64,000 nt of DNA from Nostoc sp. NIES-3756 (lineage in GTDB: Bacteria > Cyanobacteriota > Cyanobacteriia > Cyanobacteriales > Nostocaceae). Made by a program: the position numbers and the translations under genes. Below the pieces are notes generated by a model, which saw only the letters and a list, made by a program, of their open reading frames with translations, made no database searches and was not told the origin of the DNA. Location: positions 2,576,501-2,640,500 of the forward strand of contig NZ_AP017295.1 of the NCBI RefSeq assembly GCF_001548375.1, in the 5' to 3' direction. The stretch's first letter is position 1. Every line of letters begins with the position of its first letter. This document shows positions 18,745 to 26,858 of the stretch, in pieces.

Positions 18745-19989
18745 TTGAAATTGCTACAAAGGTATGCGATTGTGCAAAATTCAAAGCTAGACCGTTCAAT
18801 TTCTCCTCAATCGATTTTACGTCCAGCGTTTTTTTTAGCTTGTTTTGCATCTTTTGTTGCTATAGGAATCAGTTTTTATATAGGTTTAAATTTTCGCCAA
18901 GCATCTAATCAAAAGGTACAAGCACCAGGAGCATTATTACCAGAGCTAAAAACGGTAACAGCTTTAGGACGGATTGAGCCAAAGGGAAAAGTAATTAAAC
19001 TCTCGGCGACTACATCAAGTGAGGGTAGTCGGGTAGAACAATTGTTAGTTAAGGAGGGAGATAGGGTAAAACCGGGACAATTGATTGCGATTTTGGATAG
19101 CCGCGATCGCTTGGAGGCGGCGTTAAAGCAAGCACAAGAACAGGTAAAGGTAGCGCAAGCTAACCTCAACCGTACCAAAGCTGGAGCTAAAGGCGGAGAA
19201 ATTGCGGCGCAACAAGCCACAATCGCCAAGTTGGAGGCGGAAGCACGGGGTAATATTGCGGCGCAACTAGCTAATGTATCACGACTACAGGCTGAAGTTA
19301 GAAACGCTCAAGCCGAAAATCAACGCTATCAAGCCCTATATCAACAAGGGGCTGTATCAGCTTCCGAAGGCGATCGCAAGCGGTTAGACCTATATACCGC
19401 CCAAAAAACCCTACTCGCAGCCCAAGCCGACTTACAGCGCATCCAAGGCACTAGCCAGCAACAACTCCAACAAGCCAAAGCCACATTAGCACAAATCAGC
19501 GAAATTCGGGGAGTAGATGTAGAAGCAGCCAAAGCCGAAGTTAATCGGGCGATCGCCGCCGTTAATGAAGCAAAGGTAGATTTACAACAAGCTTACGTGC
19601 GATGGCCCAAACAATCTGGAGATTCTAGTGAAGATGCTCAAGTATTTGAGATTCACACTCGTCCAGGAGAATTAGTCTCTAGCAATGGTATTGCCGATAT
19701 TGGGCAGACTAATCAAATGTACGTAGTAGCCGAAGTATACGAAAGCGATATCAGCAAAGTCAAACCAGGGCAGAAAGTACGAATTATTGGTGATTACATA
19801 CCTATAGAAATGCAGGGAACAGTAGAACGTAAAAGTTTACAAGTGCGGCGGCAAAACGTGGTTAACACTGACCCTTCTAGTAATGTCGATAACCGAGTAG
19901 TAGAAGTCTACATCCGCCTAAATTCTGCATCTAGTCAGAATGCTGCTGATTTAACAAATATGCAGGTTAAGGCAGTTATTGAACTATGA
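18745..19989 (+). CDS. DevB-like membrane fusion protein (HlyD family)
   Basis: The 414-residue protein has one N-terminal transmembrane helix (about 26-48), a lipoyl/barrel half ('TALGRIEPKGKVIKLS', 'VEQLLVKEGDRVKPGQLIAILDSRDR'), a long coiled-coil hairpin rich in Ala, Gln and Glu (about 120-290) and a second barrel half. This is the periplasmic adaptor of DevBCA-type exporters, which join an inner-membrane ABC pump to TolC and export glycolipids or other envelope material. The frame opens at TTG 18745; TTG 18751 or GTG 18772 (AAGG 9 bases upstream) are alternatives. It is first in the three-gene operon. Confidence 0.88.
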   Translation: MKLLQRYAIVQNSKLDRSISPQSILRPAFFLACFASFVAIGISFYIGLNFRQASNQKVQAPGALLPELKTVTALGRIEPKGKVIKLSATTSSEGSRVEQLLVKEGDRVKPGQLIAILDSRDRLEAALKQAQEQVKVAQANLNRTKAGAKGGEIAAQQATIAKLEAEARGNIAAQLANVSRLQAEVRNAQAENQRYQALYQQGAVSASEGDRKRLDLYTAQKTLLAAQADLQRIQGTSQQQLQQAKATLAQISEIRGVDVEAAKAEVNRAIAAVNEAKVDLQQAYVRWPKQSGDSSEDAQVFEIHTRPGELVSSNGIADIGQTNQMYVVAEVYESDISKVKPGQKVRIIGDYIPIEMQGTVERKSLQVRRQNVVNTDPSSNVDNRVVEVYIRLNSASSQNAADLTNMQVKAVIEL

Positions 19990-20080
19990 AACTGTTATTT
20001 GTCAGTGGTTAGTAGTTCTTTCTCCTCTGCTCCTCTACTTCCTCATCTCCCCCCACTCCCTCATCTCTTTCACTCCCACT

Positions 20081-21247
20081 ATGCTTAACCAACTACGGCG
20101 AAGAACGCCTTTAGGATGGCTACAACTAAGCCATGAGAAAAGTCGGCTTTTGGTAGCAGTATCAGGTATTGCTTTTGCTGACTTGTTAATGTTTATGCAG
20201 ATGGGATTTCAAGCGGCGCTTTATGACAGTAACACTAGATTACATCGCAGTTTAAAGGCTGATATTATTGTTATCGGTTCGCAAACTCGGAACTTACAAC
20301 GCATTTCTACGTTTTCCCGCCGACGACTATATCAAGCAATGGATGTCCCTGGGGTGAAAGCTGCCGAGGCGATGTACGTCAGTAATATGGTGTGGAAGAA
20401 TCCCCAAACACGCCGTGATACGGAAATTTTGGTGATTGGAATTAATCCTGATAGACCAGCCGTAGACTTTCCTGAGGTTAATCAAAAACTATCAGAAATT
20501 AAGCTACCAGATACAGTTATATTTGACCGTGCCTCTAGAGGAGATTATCAAGAAACCATTGCCCAATTAGAACAAGGTCAGATTGTCAAAACTGAACTAG
20601 AACGGCGCACAATTACAATTAGTGGTCTATTTAAACTAGGGGCTTCTTTTAGTGCTGACGGTACTCTAATCACTAGCGATCAAAATTTCTTGCGCTTTTT
20701 TCCTCGACAACCATCTTCTAGTGTCAGTGTTGGTTTGATTCAGTTGGAACCTAATGTGAATCGTCAACAAGTAGTAGCAGCATTACAAGCGCGTCTGTCA
20801 GGAGATGTGAAAGTGCTGACTCATGACGAATTTATTGAATTTGAAAATAACTTTTGGCGTACTAACTCCCCTATAGGATTTATTTTTAGTATCGGGGTAT
20901 CAATGGGGTTTGTAGTTGGTGTGATTATTGTTTATCAAGTTTTATCTACAGATGTGAATGCTCACCTGCGAGAGTACGCTACCTTCAAAGCTATTGGTTA
21001 TCGCCATTACTACTTATTAGGTGTGATATTTGAGGAAGCGGTAATTTTAGCATTACTAGGCTTTCTCCCTGGCTTAACAGTCTCTTTAGGACTTTATCAC
21101 CTAACTCGCACTGCCACAAACTTACCCATGTATATGACAGTTATCCGGGCATTGCAAGTATTAATCTTAACTATCATTATGTGTGCAATTTCCGGTGCGA
21201 TCGCTACTCGTAAGCTTCAAGGTGCTGACCCAGCAGATATGTTTTAG
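20081..21247 (+). CDS. DevC-like ABC exporter permease
   Basis: The 388-residue protein starts 'MLNQLRRRTPLGWLQLSHEKSRLLVAVSGIAFADLLMFMQ', which closely follows the DevC pattern (shown here only as motif). It has one N-terminal and three C-terminal transmembrane helices around a large periplasmic domain, the MacB/FtsX topology. The ATG at 20081 is chosen because the longer frame from 19979 is translated pyrimidine-rich spacer sequence. It forms the membrane channel with the DevA-like ATPase. Confidence 0.9.
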   Translation: MLNQLRRRTPLGWLQLSHEKSRLLVAVSGIAFADLLMFMQMGFQAALYDSNTRLHRSLKADIIVIGSQTRNLQRISTFSRRRLYQAMDVPGVKAAEAMYVSNMVWKNPQTRRDTEILVIGINPDRPAVDFPEVNQKLSEIKLPDTVIFDRASRGDYQETIAQLEQGQIVKTELERRTITISGLFKLGASFSADGTLITSDQNFLRFFPRQPSSSVSVGLIQLEPNVNRQQVVAALQARLSGDVKVLTHDEFIEFENNFWRTNSPIGFIFSIGVSMGFVVGVIIVYQVLSTDVNAHLREYATFKAIGYRHYYLLGVIFEEAVILALLGFLPGLTVSLGLYHLTRTATNLPMYMTVIRALQVLILTIIMCAISGAIATRKLQGADPADMF

Positions 21248-21270
21248 ATCCCACTCCCCACTCCCCATTT

Positions 21271-21963
21271 ATGCTAAAAGTCATTTCCATCAGGAATCTC
21301 GACCACTACTTCGGTAACGGTTCTTTGCGTAAACAAGTATTATTTAATATCAATCTAGAGATTCTTACTGGTGAAATTGTAATTTTGACTGGGCCTTCTG
21401 GTTCTGGTAAAACTACTTTACTCAACTTAGTAGGGGGATTGCGATCGCCCCAGTTTGGTAGTTTGCGAGTGTTGGGACAAGAACTATGTGGTGCTAGTAC
21501 AGAAAGATTAGTACAAGCGCGACGGCGAAATGGTTATATCTTTCAAGGGCATAATTTGCATGGGAGTTTAACCGCACTGCAAAATGTCAAAATGGGCTTG
21601 GAACTACACGAGTACATTGAGATAGAAGAAATAGAAACTCGTGCGGTGCAGATTTTAGAACAGGTAGGGTTAGGAAACCGTTTGCATTATTACCCCGATC
21701 AACTTTCAGGAGGACAAAAACAACGAGTAGCGATCGCCCGTGCTTTAGTTAGTTACCCACAACTTGTATTAGCTGATGAGCCAACAGCCGCCTTAGATAG
21801 TCAATCGGGACGAGATGTAGTTAACTTAATGCAAAAACTCGCTAAAGAACAAGGCTCTACAATCCTGATTGTGACTCATGATTATCGCATTTTAGATATT
21901 GCTGATCGGATTCTACAGATGGAGGATGGGAAGTTTGTTAATTCTAATCTGGTAACAGTTTAG
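21271..21963 (+). CDS. DevA-like ABC exporter ATPase
   Basis: This is a 230-residue ABC ATPase of the LolD/MacB/DevA branch. Walker A is 'GPSGSGKTT' (about 41-49), the signature is 'LSGGQKQRVAIARALV' and Walker B is 'LVLADEPTAALD'. It powers the DevB/DevC-like exporter. It starts 23 bases after the permease stop. Paralogues of devBCA are common in heterocystous cyanobacteria, so a role in heterocyst glycolipid export cannot be assumed; the TetR regulator instead suggests an inducible exporter. Confidence 0.92.
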   Translation: MLKVISIRNLDHYFGNGSLRKQVLFNINLEILTGEIVILTGPSGSGKTTLLNLVGGLRSPQFGSLRVLGQELCGASTERLVQARRRNGYIFQGHNLHGSLTALQNVKMGLELHEYIEIEEIETRAVQILEQVGLGNRLHYYPDQLSGGQKQRVAIARALVSYPQLVLADEPTAALDSQSGRDVVNLMQKLAKEQGSTILIVTHDYRILDIADRILQMEDGKFVNSNLVTV

Positions 21964-22233
21964 TAGGAGGCTGGGGAAGATGTGGTTCTCCTGCGGAGAC
22001 GCTAAAGCGTTGGCGCAGCCTCTGTCTACGACACGCTCCGCGAACGTAGAGAACGGCTACGCTCACCAACCAGGAGAGGGGGAAGAACTAATTACTATGG
22101 ACTATGGACTATTGACTATGGACTAATAACAACTCAACATTTCACATCATTGTCGTAGCTTTGCAATATGACTGCCACAACAGCATGACATACTTAATAT
22201 TGTATTTGGTTACAAAATGCTTTTTTTGGGTTC
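21964..22233. repeat. Dispersed repeat segments after the exporter operon
   Basis: 21990-22075 contains 'GAGACGCTAAAGCGTTGGCG', 'GACACGCTCCGCGAACGTAG' and 'GGCTACGCTCACCAACCA', palindrome-rich pieces that recur near 47.45 and 54.5 kb. 22095-22130 holds TGGACTATTGACTA-type heptamers. No gene is seen. Confidence 0.6.
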
Positions 22234-22260
22234 AAAGGTAGGATTTCCTGCCTTTTTTTG
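22234..22260 (+). terminator. Rho-independent terminator-like hairpin
   Basis: AAAGGTAGGA and TCCTGCCTTT pair with one G-T wobble around a 2-base loop and run into a T-tract. It lies 270 bases after the DevA-like gene, and no closer plus-strand gene is visible. It could end a long 3' UTR or a short RNA. Confidence 0.6.
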
Positions 22261-22310
22261 TATTTATTAATAGTCAATAGTCCATAGTTTAAAAATTTGT
22301 TGACTGTTGA

Positions 22311-23198
22311 CTAATGACTAATAACTCCCGTTGTTACTATCCCAGCTTCTTGAATGGCAGAAAAGGCAGTATCTGAGATAATACGATGAGCCGCAGTTGT
22401 GGGATGAATCCCATCCCAAAATAAGAATTGGTTGGGGTTCCCACAGGCGTTAGAGCCGGATAGACAAGGATTACTTACATTGCTAAAGCCGAATGTTGCT
22501 GGATTGGCAATCGCATCTCGATACAGAGCATTGGCGTTAAAAGTGACAATATCAAGCTCAGAGTTTTGTTGAGAGAGGAGTTTGAGCGATCGCCTCAATC
22601 CTTGGTTGTGTTCCTGTGTTAAAGTACTTAGGTTAGCGGAATTTGTCCCTGTTCGCGTCACTGGTAGCTGTCCTAAATCTGGTATATTTCCTACAAGAAT
22701 TTTTTTCGCACCGACTTTGCTCAGAGATGCGATCGCTTGAGTTACATTCTGCACAGGAATATTTGCATTAGTGACACCTTGCAAATAATCATTTGCACCC
22801 GCCCATAGTACATATAAGCTGTCGGGGTTGATACTTTGGTGTGTTTGTGTAAATGACTGCACCTGAGCCAATAAACTAGGTACATAAGCATTACCAACAT
22901 TACCTGTAGTTGCGCCTCCATAGGCGAAATTGTTGGTTTGCTTGGCGGTAAGATGTAAGCGATCGCTCAGATATTCAACCCACACTCGACCATTGGAGTA
23001 GCGTCCCTGATAGTATGCAGGCTGGGGTGGATAAATTCCCCCTGTCGCGCGAAATACCATACCTGCATCTGACAGGCTATCCCCAAATACATACATTTCG
23101 CTGATGGGGTGAGTGTTATCGATAAATTTAGCAGATACAACCATGAGGAAAACTACGAACGAAATTAATATTACAGAAAACAGATTCTTTTTTGGCAT
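22311..23198 (-). CDS. SGNH/GDSL-family esterase, secreted
   Basis: The 295-residue protein has an N-terminal hydrophobic segment (about 7-24), likely a signal peptide or anchor. The four SGNH blocks follow: 'VFGDSLSDAG' (nucleophile Ser), a glycine in 'NFAYGGATTGN', 'WAGANDYL' (Asn) and 'WDGIHPTTAAH' (Asp and His). The family includes thermolabile haemolysin-like lipases and esterases. The substrate is unknown. The last codons and stop are formed by TAGTCAT repeat sequence, so the C-terminus may have been rewritten by repeat insertion. Confidence 0.88.
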   Translation of the reverse strand: MPKKNLFSVILISFVVFLMVVSAKFIDNTHPISEMYVFGDSLSDAGMVFRATGGIYPPQPAYYQGRYSNGRVWVEYLSDRLHLTAKQTNNFAYGGATTGNVGNAYVPSLLAQVQSFTQTHQSINPDSLYVLWAGANDYLQGVTNANIPVQNVTQAIASLSKVGAKKILVGNIPDLGQLPVTRTGTNSANLSTLTQEHNQGLRRSLKLLSQQNSELDIVTFNANALYRDAIANPATFGFSNVSNPCLSGSNACGNPNQFLFWDGIHPTTAAHRIISDTAFSAIQEAGIVTTGVISH

Positions 23199-23860
23199 TA
23201 ATCTTTCCCAAAAACCGCAGAGACTGTGGTTTTGTCAACTAACTACAAATGTGAAAATTTAAGTTTGTAACTAATCGCTTCTCTAGGCTAACAACCTAAC
23301 TCTTAGCTTGGTGAGTAAAACCGAATAATTGCAGGTGTGGATTTTGCCAAACTTGCTATTTAATGTAGGTCATAGCTCATTTTTATATAAAATAACCTTA
23401 ACCAAGCCATAAAATTCTCATACTTTGATGTCCAGTTATTAATCAATAATTGAAAATTTCAAAAGAAACAATAGTTGCAACATTCTCTTTATCTATGCAA
23501 ATAGATTGATAAATTTGTATGCTTTTGTGTTATTACCAGCTTCCAAGTTATTAATTCGTGTCCGCCAAGAAAAATTCAGCACTAAATCTCTTGCTTGAGT
23601 AGAAGGTATAGTTAGGACTCCAGACAGATAATCCTTACAAAAAATTTCTTATACTAGAAATGTAACAAAATGTTAATAATGTGTAATACTGGGAAATGCA
23701 ACATAACTAAATAAGTTTTTAGTAACTGCCGATTTTGTCAAAAATTATGCAAAGACTAGTTGATAAATTAAACCTAAACAGACTTGTAAACAGCAGTGTC
23801 TCTAGAAAAATTAAATAATTTAACTGGTCAACTATAAATAAATCATAACGGTAGAAAAGT
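23199..23860. other. Intergenic region between divergent esterase and crtW, 662 bases
   Basis: The sequence is AT-rich and has no open frame. It must carry the promoters of both divergent genes. A TAATACT that could serve as a -10 box occurs near 23683, but no paired -35 is convincing. Confidence 0.4.
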
Positions 23861-24646
23861 ATGGTTCAATGTCAAGCCTCATCTCTGCAATCAGAACAAC
23901 TGGTACTATACCCATCAATAAAAGAAGAAGAAAAAGAATCTCATAAAGGTATATTGATCGCCTTTACAATTATATTTATATGGGCTGTTAGTCTAATTTT
24001 TTTAATCTCATTAGATATTACTAAAATCAATATAGCCTTATTAGGAATAGCCATAATTTGGCAAACTTTCCTATATACAGGTTTATTTATTACTGCCCAT
24101 GATGCCATGCACGGCGTAGTTTATCCTAAAAATATTAAGATTAATAATTTTATAGGTAAATTTTCTCTAATATTATATGGACTTTTACCTTACAAGGATT
24201 TATTAAAAAAGCATTGGTTACACCACCGCCATCCAGGTAGTGACTTAGATCCTGATTATCACAATGTTTATCCTCAAAACTTCTTCCTCTGGTATTTCCA
24301 TTTCATGAAATCCTATTGGCAATGGACACAGTTCTTTGGATTAGTACTAATTTTTCATACAGTTAAAAATTTGTTCAAAATACCCGAAGATAATTTAACT
24401 TTATTCTGGATGATACCTGCTATTTTAAGTTCAGTGCAATTATTTTATTTCGGCACATTTTTACCTCATAGAAAACTAGAAGGTGGTTACAATAACCGTC
24501 ATTGTGCGCGTAGTATTGCATTCCCTATTTTTTGGTCTTTTATTACTTGTTATCATTTCGGCTATCACGAAGAACATCACGAATATCCTCATCTTCCCTG
24601 GTGGAAATTACCTGAAGCATACAATGCAAAAACAGATGTAATTTAG
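23861..24646 (+). CDS. crtW: Beta-carotene ketolase, CrtW type
   Basis: This 261-residue membrane di-iron enzyme has the histidine boxes of the CrtW/fatty-acid-hydroxylase superfamily: 'HDAMHG', 'HWLHHRHPG' and 'HEEHHEYPHLPWW', with four hydrophobic helices. It adds the 4-keto group to beta-ionone rings, giving echinenone or canthaxanthin and ketolated myxol. The N-terminus 'MVQCQ.SSL' and most core motifs resemble the Nostoc enzymes I remember, but the protein is clearly divergent. No other carotenoid gene is intact nearby, although a CrtO-like relic lies 94 bases downstream on the other strand. Confidence 0.93.
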   Translation: MVQCQASSLQSEQLVLYPSIKEEEKESHKGILIAFTIIFIWAVSLIFLISLDITKINIALLGIAIIWQTFLYTGLFITAHDAMHGVVYPKNIKINNFIGKFSLILYGLLPYKDLLKKHWLHHRHPGSDLDPDYHNVYPQNFFLWYFHFMKSYWQWTQFFGLVLIFHTVKNLFKIPEDNLTLFWMIPAILSSVQLFYFGTFLPHRKLEGGYNNRHCARSIAFPIFWSFITCYHFGYHEEHHEYPHLPWWKLPEAYNAKTDVI

Positions 24647-24685
24647 CAAGCACAATTAAAATCAAATAGGGATTTTAGCAAACGT

Positions 24686-24706
24686 AAGGTGGGCAATGCT
24701 CGCCTT
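24686..24706 (+). terminator. Short hairpin after crtW
   Basis: AAGGTGGGC and GCTCGCCTT pair with two G-T wobbles around a 3-base loop, and TGTTTTTAG follows a few bases later. The sequence type (AAGGTGGGCAATGC) also occurs as a dispersed repeat in Nostoc-like genomes, so a terminator role is only likely. Confidence 0.4.
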
Positions 24707-24739
24707 ATAATGTTTTTAGCTTGAACTGACAGAAGCCTT

Positions 24740-24841
24740 TCACCTACCCGTCACTACGCTGATATTAATGACGCTATAACCAGCTTTGAGTAAATAATCT
24801 CCACAGACTAGAGCATTGTAACCAGCACCAATAATTACAAC
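24740..24841 (-). pseudogene. N-terminal relic of a CrtO-like FAD oxidoreductase
   Basis: Read on the minus strand, 33 codons give 'VVIIGAGYNALVCGDYLLKA' and then 'GYSV', the FAD-binding GxGxxG start of CrtO/phytoene-desaturase-like enzymes. It then degenerates and stops at 24740. There is no start codon: the relic begins directly at the stop codon of the ATP-grasp gene. The typical family N-terminus (VVIIGAGHNGLVCAAYLLKAGYSV) is known to me from cyanobacterial CrtO ketolases. It cannot encode a functional enzyme. Confidence 0.7.
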
Positions 24842-26103
24842 TAACTAAGTTGATGCAGTCCCTTACTTTGTAGTTCTTGTTCAATATGCTGCATTTGTCG
24901 AATCGTTTCCCCAGCGACTATGCCGTAAATATCGGTATAAATTTTACCGTATTTAACCTTCTCTAATGCTGAGAGAATAATTAAATCTTTACGTTCTAAT
25001 TCTGCTTTCAAGTTAACTAAAACAGAGTCTAATGTTCCCTGTATACGATAATTACTTGAATATTTAGCTACCTCTTTTCCTAAATTTAGTAAAGCATGAC
25101 GTTGTAAGCATAATGGAGTCGAACCATTCACACGGAAATTAGCATCGATCGCAAAAAGTTGTCCGTCCCTATCTTCTAATACATCAAAGCCAATTACACC
25201 AAAGTAACCCTGTTTATGAGCATACTGACCAATGGCAGCAATCATGTCAGAAAACTTGCCTATATCAGTTTTACTGTAGTCAATTAGTCCCCCTAAATAA
25301 TTCCCCTCTTGTGTAACTAATTGAGTGGTAATACCAATCAGGGTTATCTCTCCCGTTTTGCTGACATAAAACTGCACACAGTAGTTCTGCACCTCATTCT
25401 TGACGAACTCTGAAACAATAATCGTATCTAGCAACTTAATATCGAGATATTTCCTAATTTCCTCTAGACAATAATTCAAATCGCTGGTGTTTTTGATGAT
25501 GTATGTACCTTCCCCAGAAAGCCCGTGAGAGGTTTTAATTAAATAAGGAAATTGTGGTAACTCAATATCTGCGATATTAACTTGGTGTAAATTGTAGGTT
25601 TCGTATTTTGGGCATTGCACACCCAATTGAGCAAGAGTTACTTTGCTAAGTAAACGGTAATGGGTGTCTGGATTAACAGCGTGTTTTTCATCTTTAAGGT
25701 GATCAAAAGGAAATAGAGAGATGAGTTTATCAAAGCGATTACTCTGACTCAAGTCATCCAAATAAGTAGAACAATCTAACTTTTCTGTTTTGGCGTAACT
25801 AAAGCCAAAATGTTCTTGCCAATAGTTAACCAAGGACTTGGAAGGTGGAATAATGACAATACCTGAAAGACTATCACCTAACACCGCCAAATTTTTCCAA
25901 GGCTCCATCTGACAAATTTTATCAAATGAGGTTTTAGTCGCTTCACTACTACCATCTTGGATAAAATATTTTTTCCTATTAGGAAAATTAGCCCAACTAG
26001 CAGTTGCAGGGTAATTCAAAATGAAGCCATAACGCCCATCCGTAATATCCTGAGCAAACAAATCAGATAAAGAACTTCCTCGAAAGTAATTAAAGTTAGT
26101 CAT
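24841..26103 (-). CDS. ATP-grasp family ligase, orphan
   Basis: The 420-residue protein has an ATP-grasp fold in its second half. A nucleotide-binding region 'FPYLIKTSHGLSGEGTYII' (glycine-rich loop, about 180-200) is followed by 'VIGFDVLEDRDGQLFAIDANFRVNGSTP' with the Mg-binding Asp and Asn (shown as pattern). The N-terminal half resembles a pre-ATP-grasp domain. Such enzymes join a carboxylate to an amine or thiol through an acyl-phosphate, for example in peptide-ligase-type pathways. The substrate is unknown, and no biosynthetic neighbours are intact. Gene relics lie on both sides, suggesting insertion or rearrangement here. Confidence 0.7.
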   Translation of the reverse strand: MTNFNYFRGSSLSDLFAQDITDGRYGFILNYPATASWANFPNRKKYFIQDGSSEATKTSFDKICQMEPWKNLAVLGDSLSGIVIIPPSKSLVNYWQEHFGFSYAKTEKLDCSTYLDDLSQSNRFDKLISLFPFDHLKDEKHAVNPDTHYRLLSKVTLAQLGVQCPKYETYNLHQVNIADIELPQFPYLIKTSHGLSGEGTYIIKNTSDLNYCLEEIRKYLDIKLLDTIIVSEFVKNEVQNYCVQFYVSKTGEITLIGITTQLVTQEGNYLGGLIDYSKTDIGKFSDMIAAIGQYAHKQGYFGVIGFDVLEDRDGQLFAIDANFRVNGSTPLCLQRHALLNLGKEVAKYSSNYRIQGTLDSVLVNLKAELERKDLIILSALEKVKYGKIYTDIYGIVAGETIRQMQHIEQELQSKGLHQLS

Positions 26104-26137
26104 TAGTCAATAGTCCATAGTTATTGGTCATTATTCA

Positions 26138-26296
26138 TTAAATTGGGTGATGAATTTCGCTAGTAATTGCTGCTAAAGTCTGAGCAAATTCCAGCGTCAT
26201 AAATCTATCTGCTGGTTGCCGTTCTTCATAAAGTCGTTGTAATTTCTTCAGAGGGCTAGACTTTATACCTTGAAGATTCTCATAGATATTTTGCAT
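26138..26296 (-). pseudogene. N-terminal fragment of GTPase HflX
   Basis: A 52-codon minus-strand frame begins 'MQNIYENLQGIKSS', continues 'KLQRLYEERQPADRF' and 'LEFAQTLAAITSEI', and stops after 'HHPI'. This matches the N-terminus of cyanobacterial HflX as I remember it (IYGNLQGLKSSQLKQLQRLY, then EFAQRLAAIS.EI.QPV), but the GTPase domain is absent. I read it as a truncated gene rather than a functional small protein. Its stop lies 34 bases before the ATP-grasp start on the same strand. Confidence 0.65.
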
Positions 26297-26858
26297 AAAT
26301 AAATTTCCAAAAATTTATTTAAAAGCTATTTACTATAGGTGTATCTTTCTTTAATCTCCAGTTAATCTACCAGATGAAACAACTCCATAATTTTACTGAC
26401 TACGCCAAAAGAAAGTTGTTATCAAATGAAAATAAAAGCGGACTCAACTATTAATTATGAAGTTAGGACTTATATATAGCGTTTCCTCATCTGCTGAGAT
26501 ACTAAGTACATCGCTAATAGAATTGGGTAAACCTCTGTCTTGAAAAGTTTCCTACGGCAGGAAACCCTCCTACAGAACTTTTCGCTGCGTGCCTCCGCGC
26601 TTCCCTCCGCGTGCCTCTGCGTTTCAAAACTGTACCTCCCTTCAGTGAGAATAACTATAAAAAAGAAAAATGCAGGGTTTTAGATAAAGGATATAGGGGT
26701 GTTCAAAACCCTTAGAGCATAAATATTGGTAGAGTTTAGTTTTGTGCTGTGAACATTTAAGCGCCCTTACAATTAGCGATCGCTAAAACTAGCAAAGTAT
26801 GGGGACAAACTTAACGTAAAATTAATCTTTATCCAGCCCTTGCACATTCCATCTACCC
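26297..26858. other. Intergenic region with GC-rich dispersed repeat, 562 bases
   Basis: 26535-26630 carries 'GTTTCCTACGGCAGGAAACC' followed by 'CGTGCCTCCGCGCTTCCCTC'-type sequence. The first part is repeated in the opposite orientation at about 41113-41145. The rest is AT-rich. No gene is supported. Confidence 0.5.

Noticed and set aside
19979..20080. N-terminal extension of the DevC-like permease
   Set aside because: Codons come from pyrimidine-rich spacer sequence; the family N-terminus begins at ATG 20081.
26138..26296. RiPP precursor peptide for the adjacent ATP-grasp enzyme
   Set aside because: The sequence matches the HflX N-terminus and lacks a microviridin-type core or leader motif.
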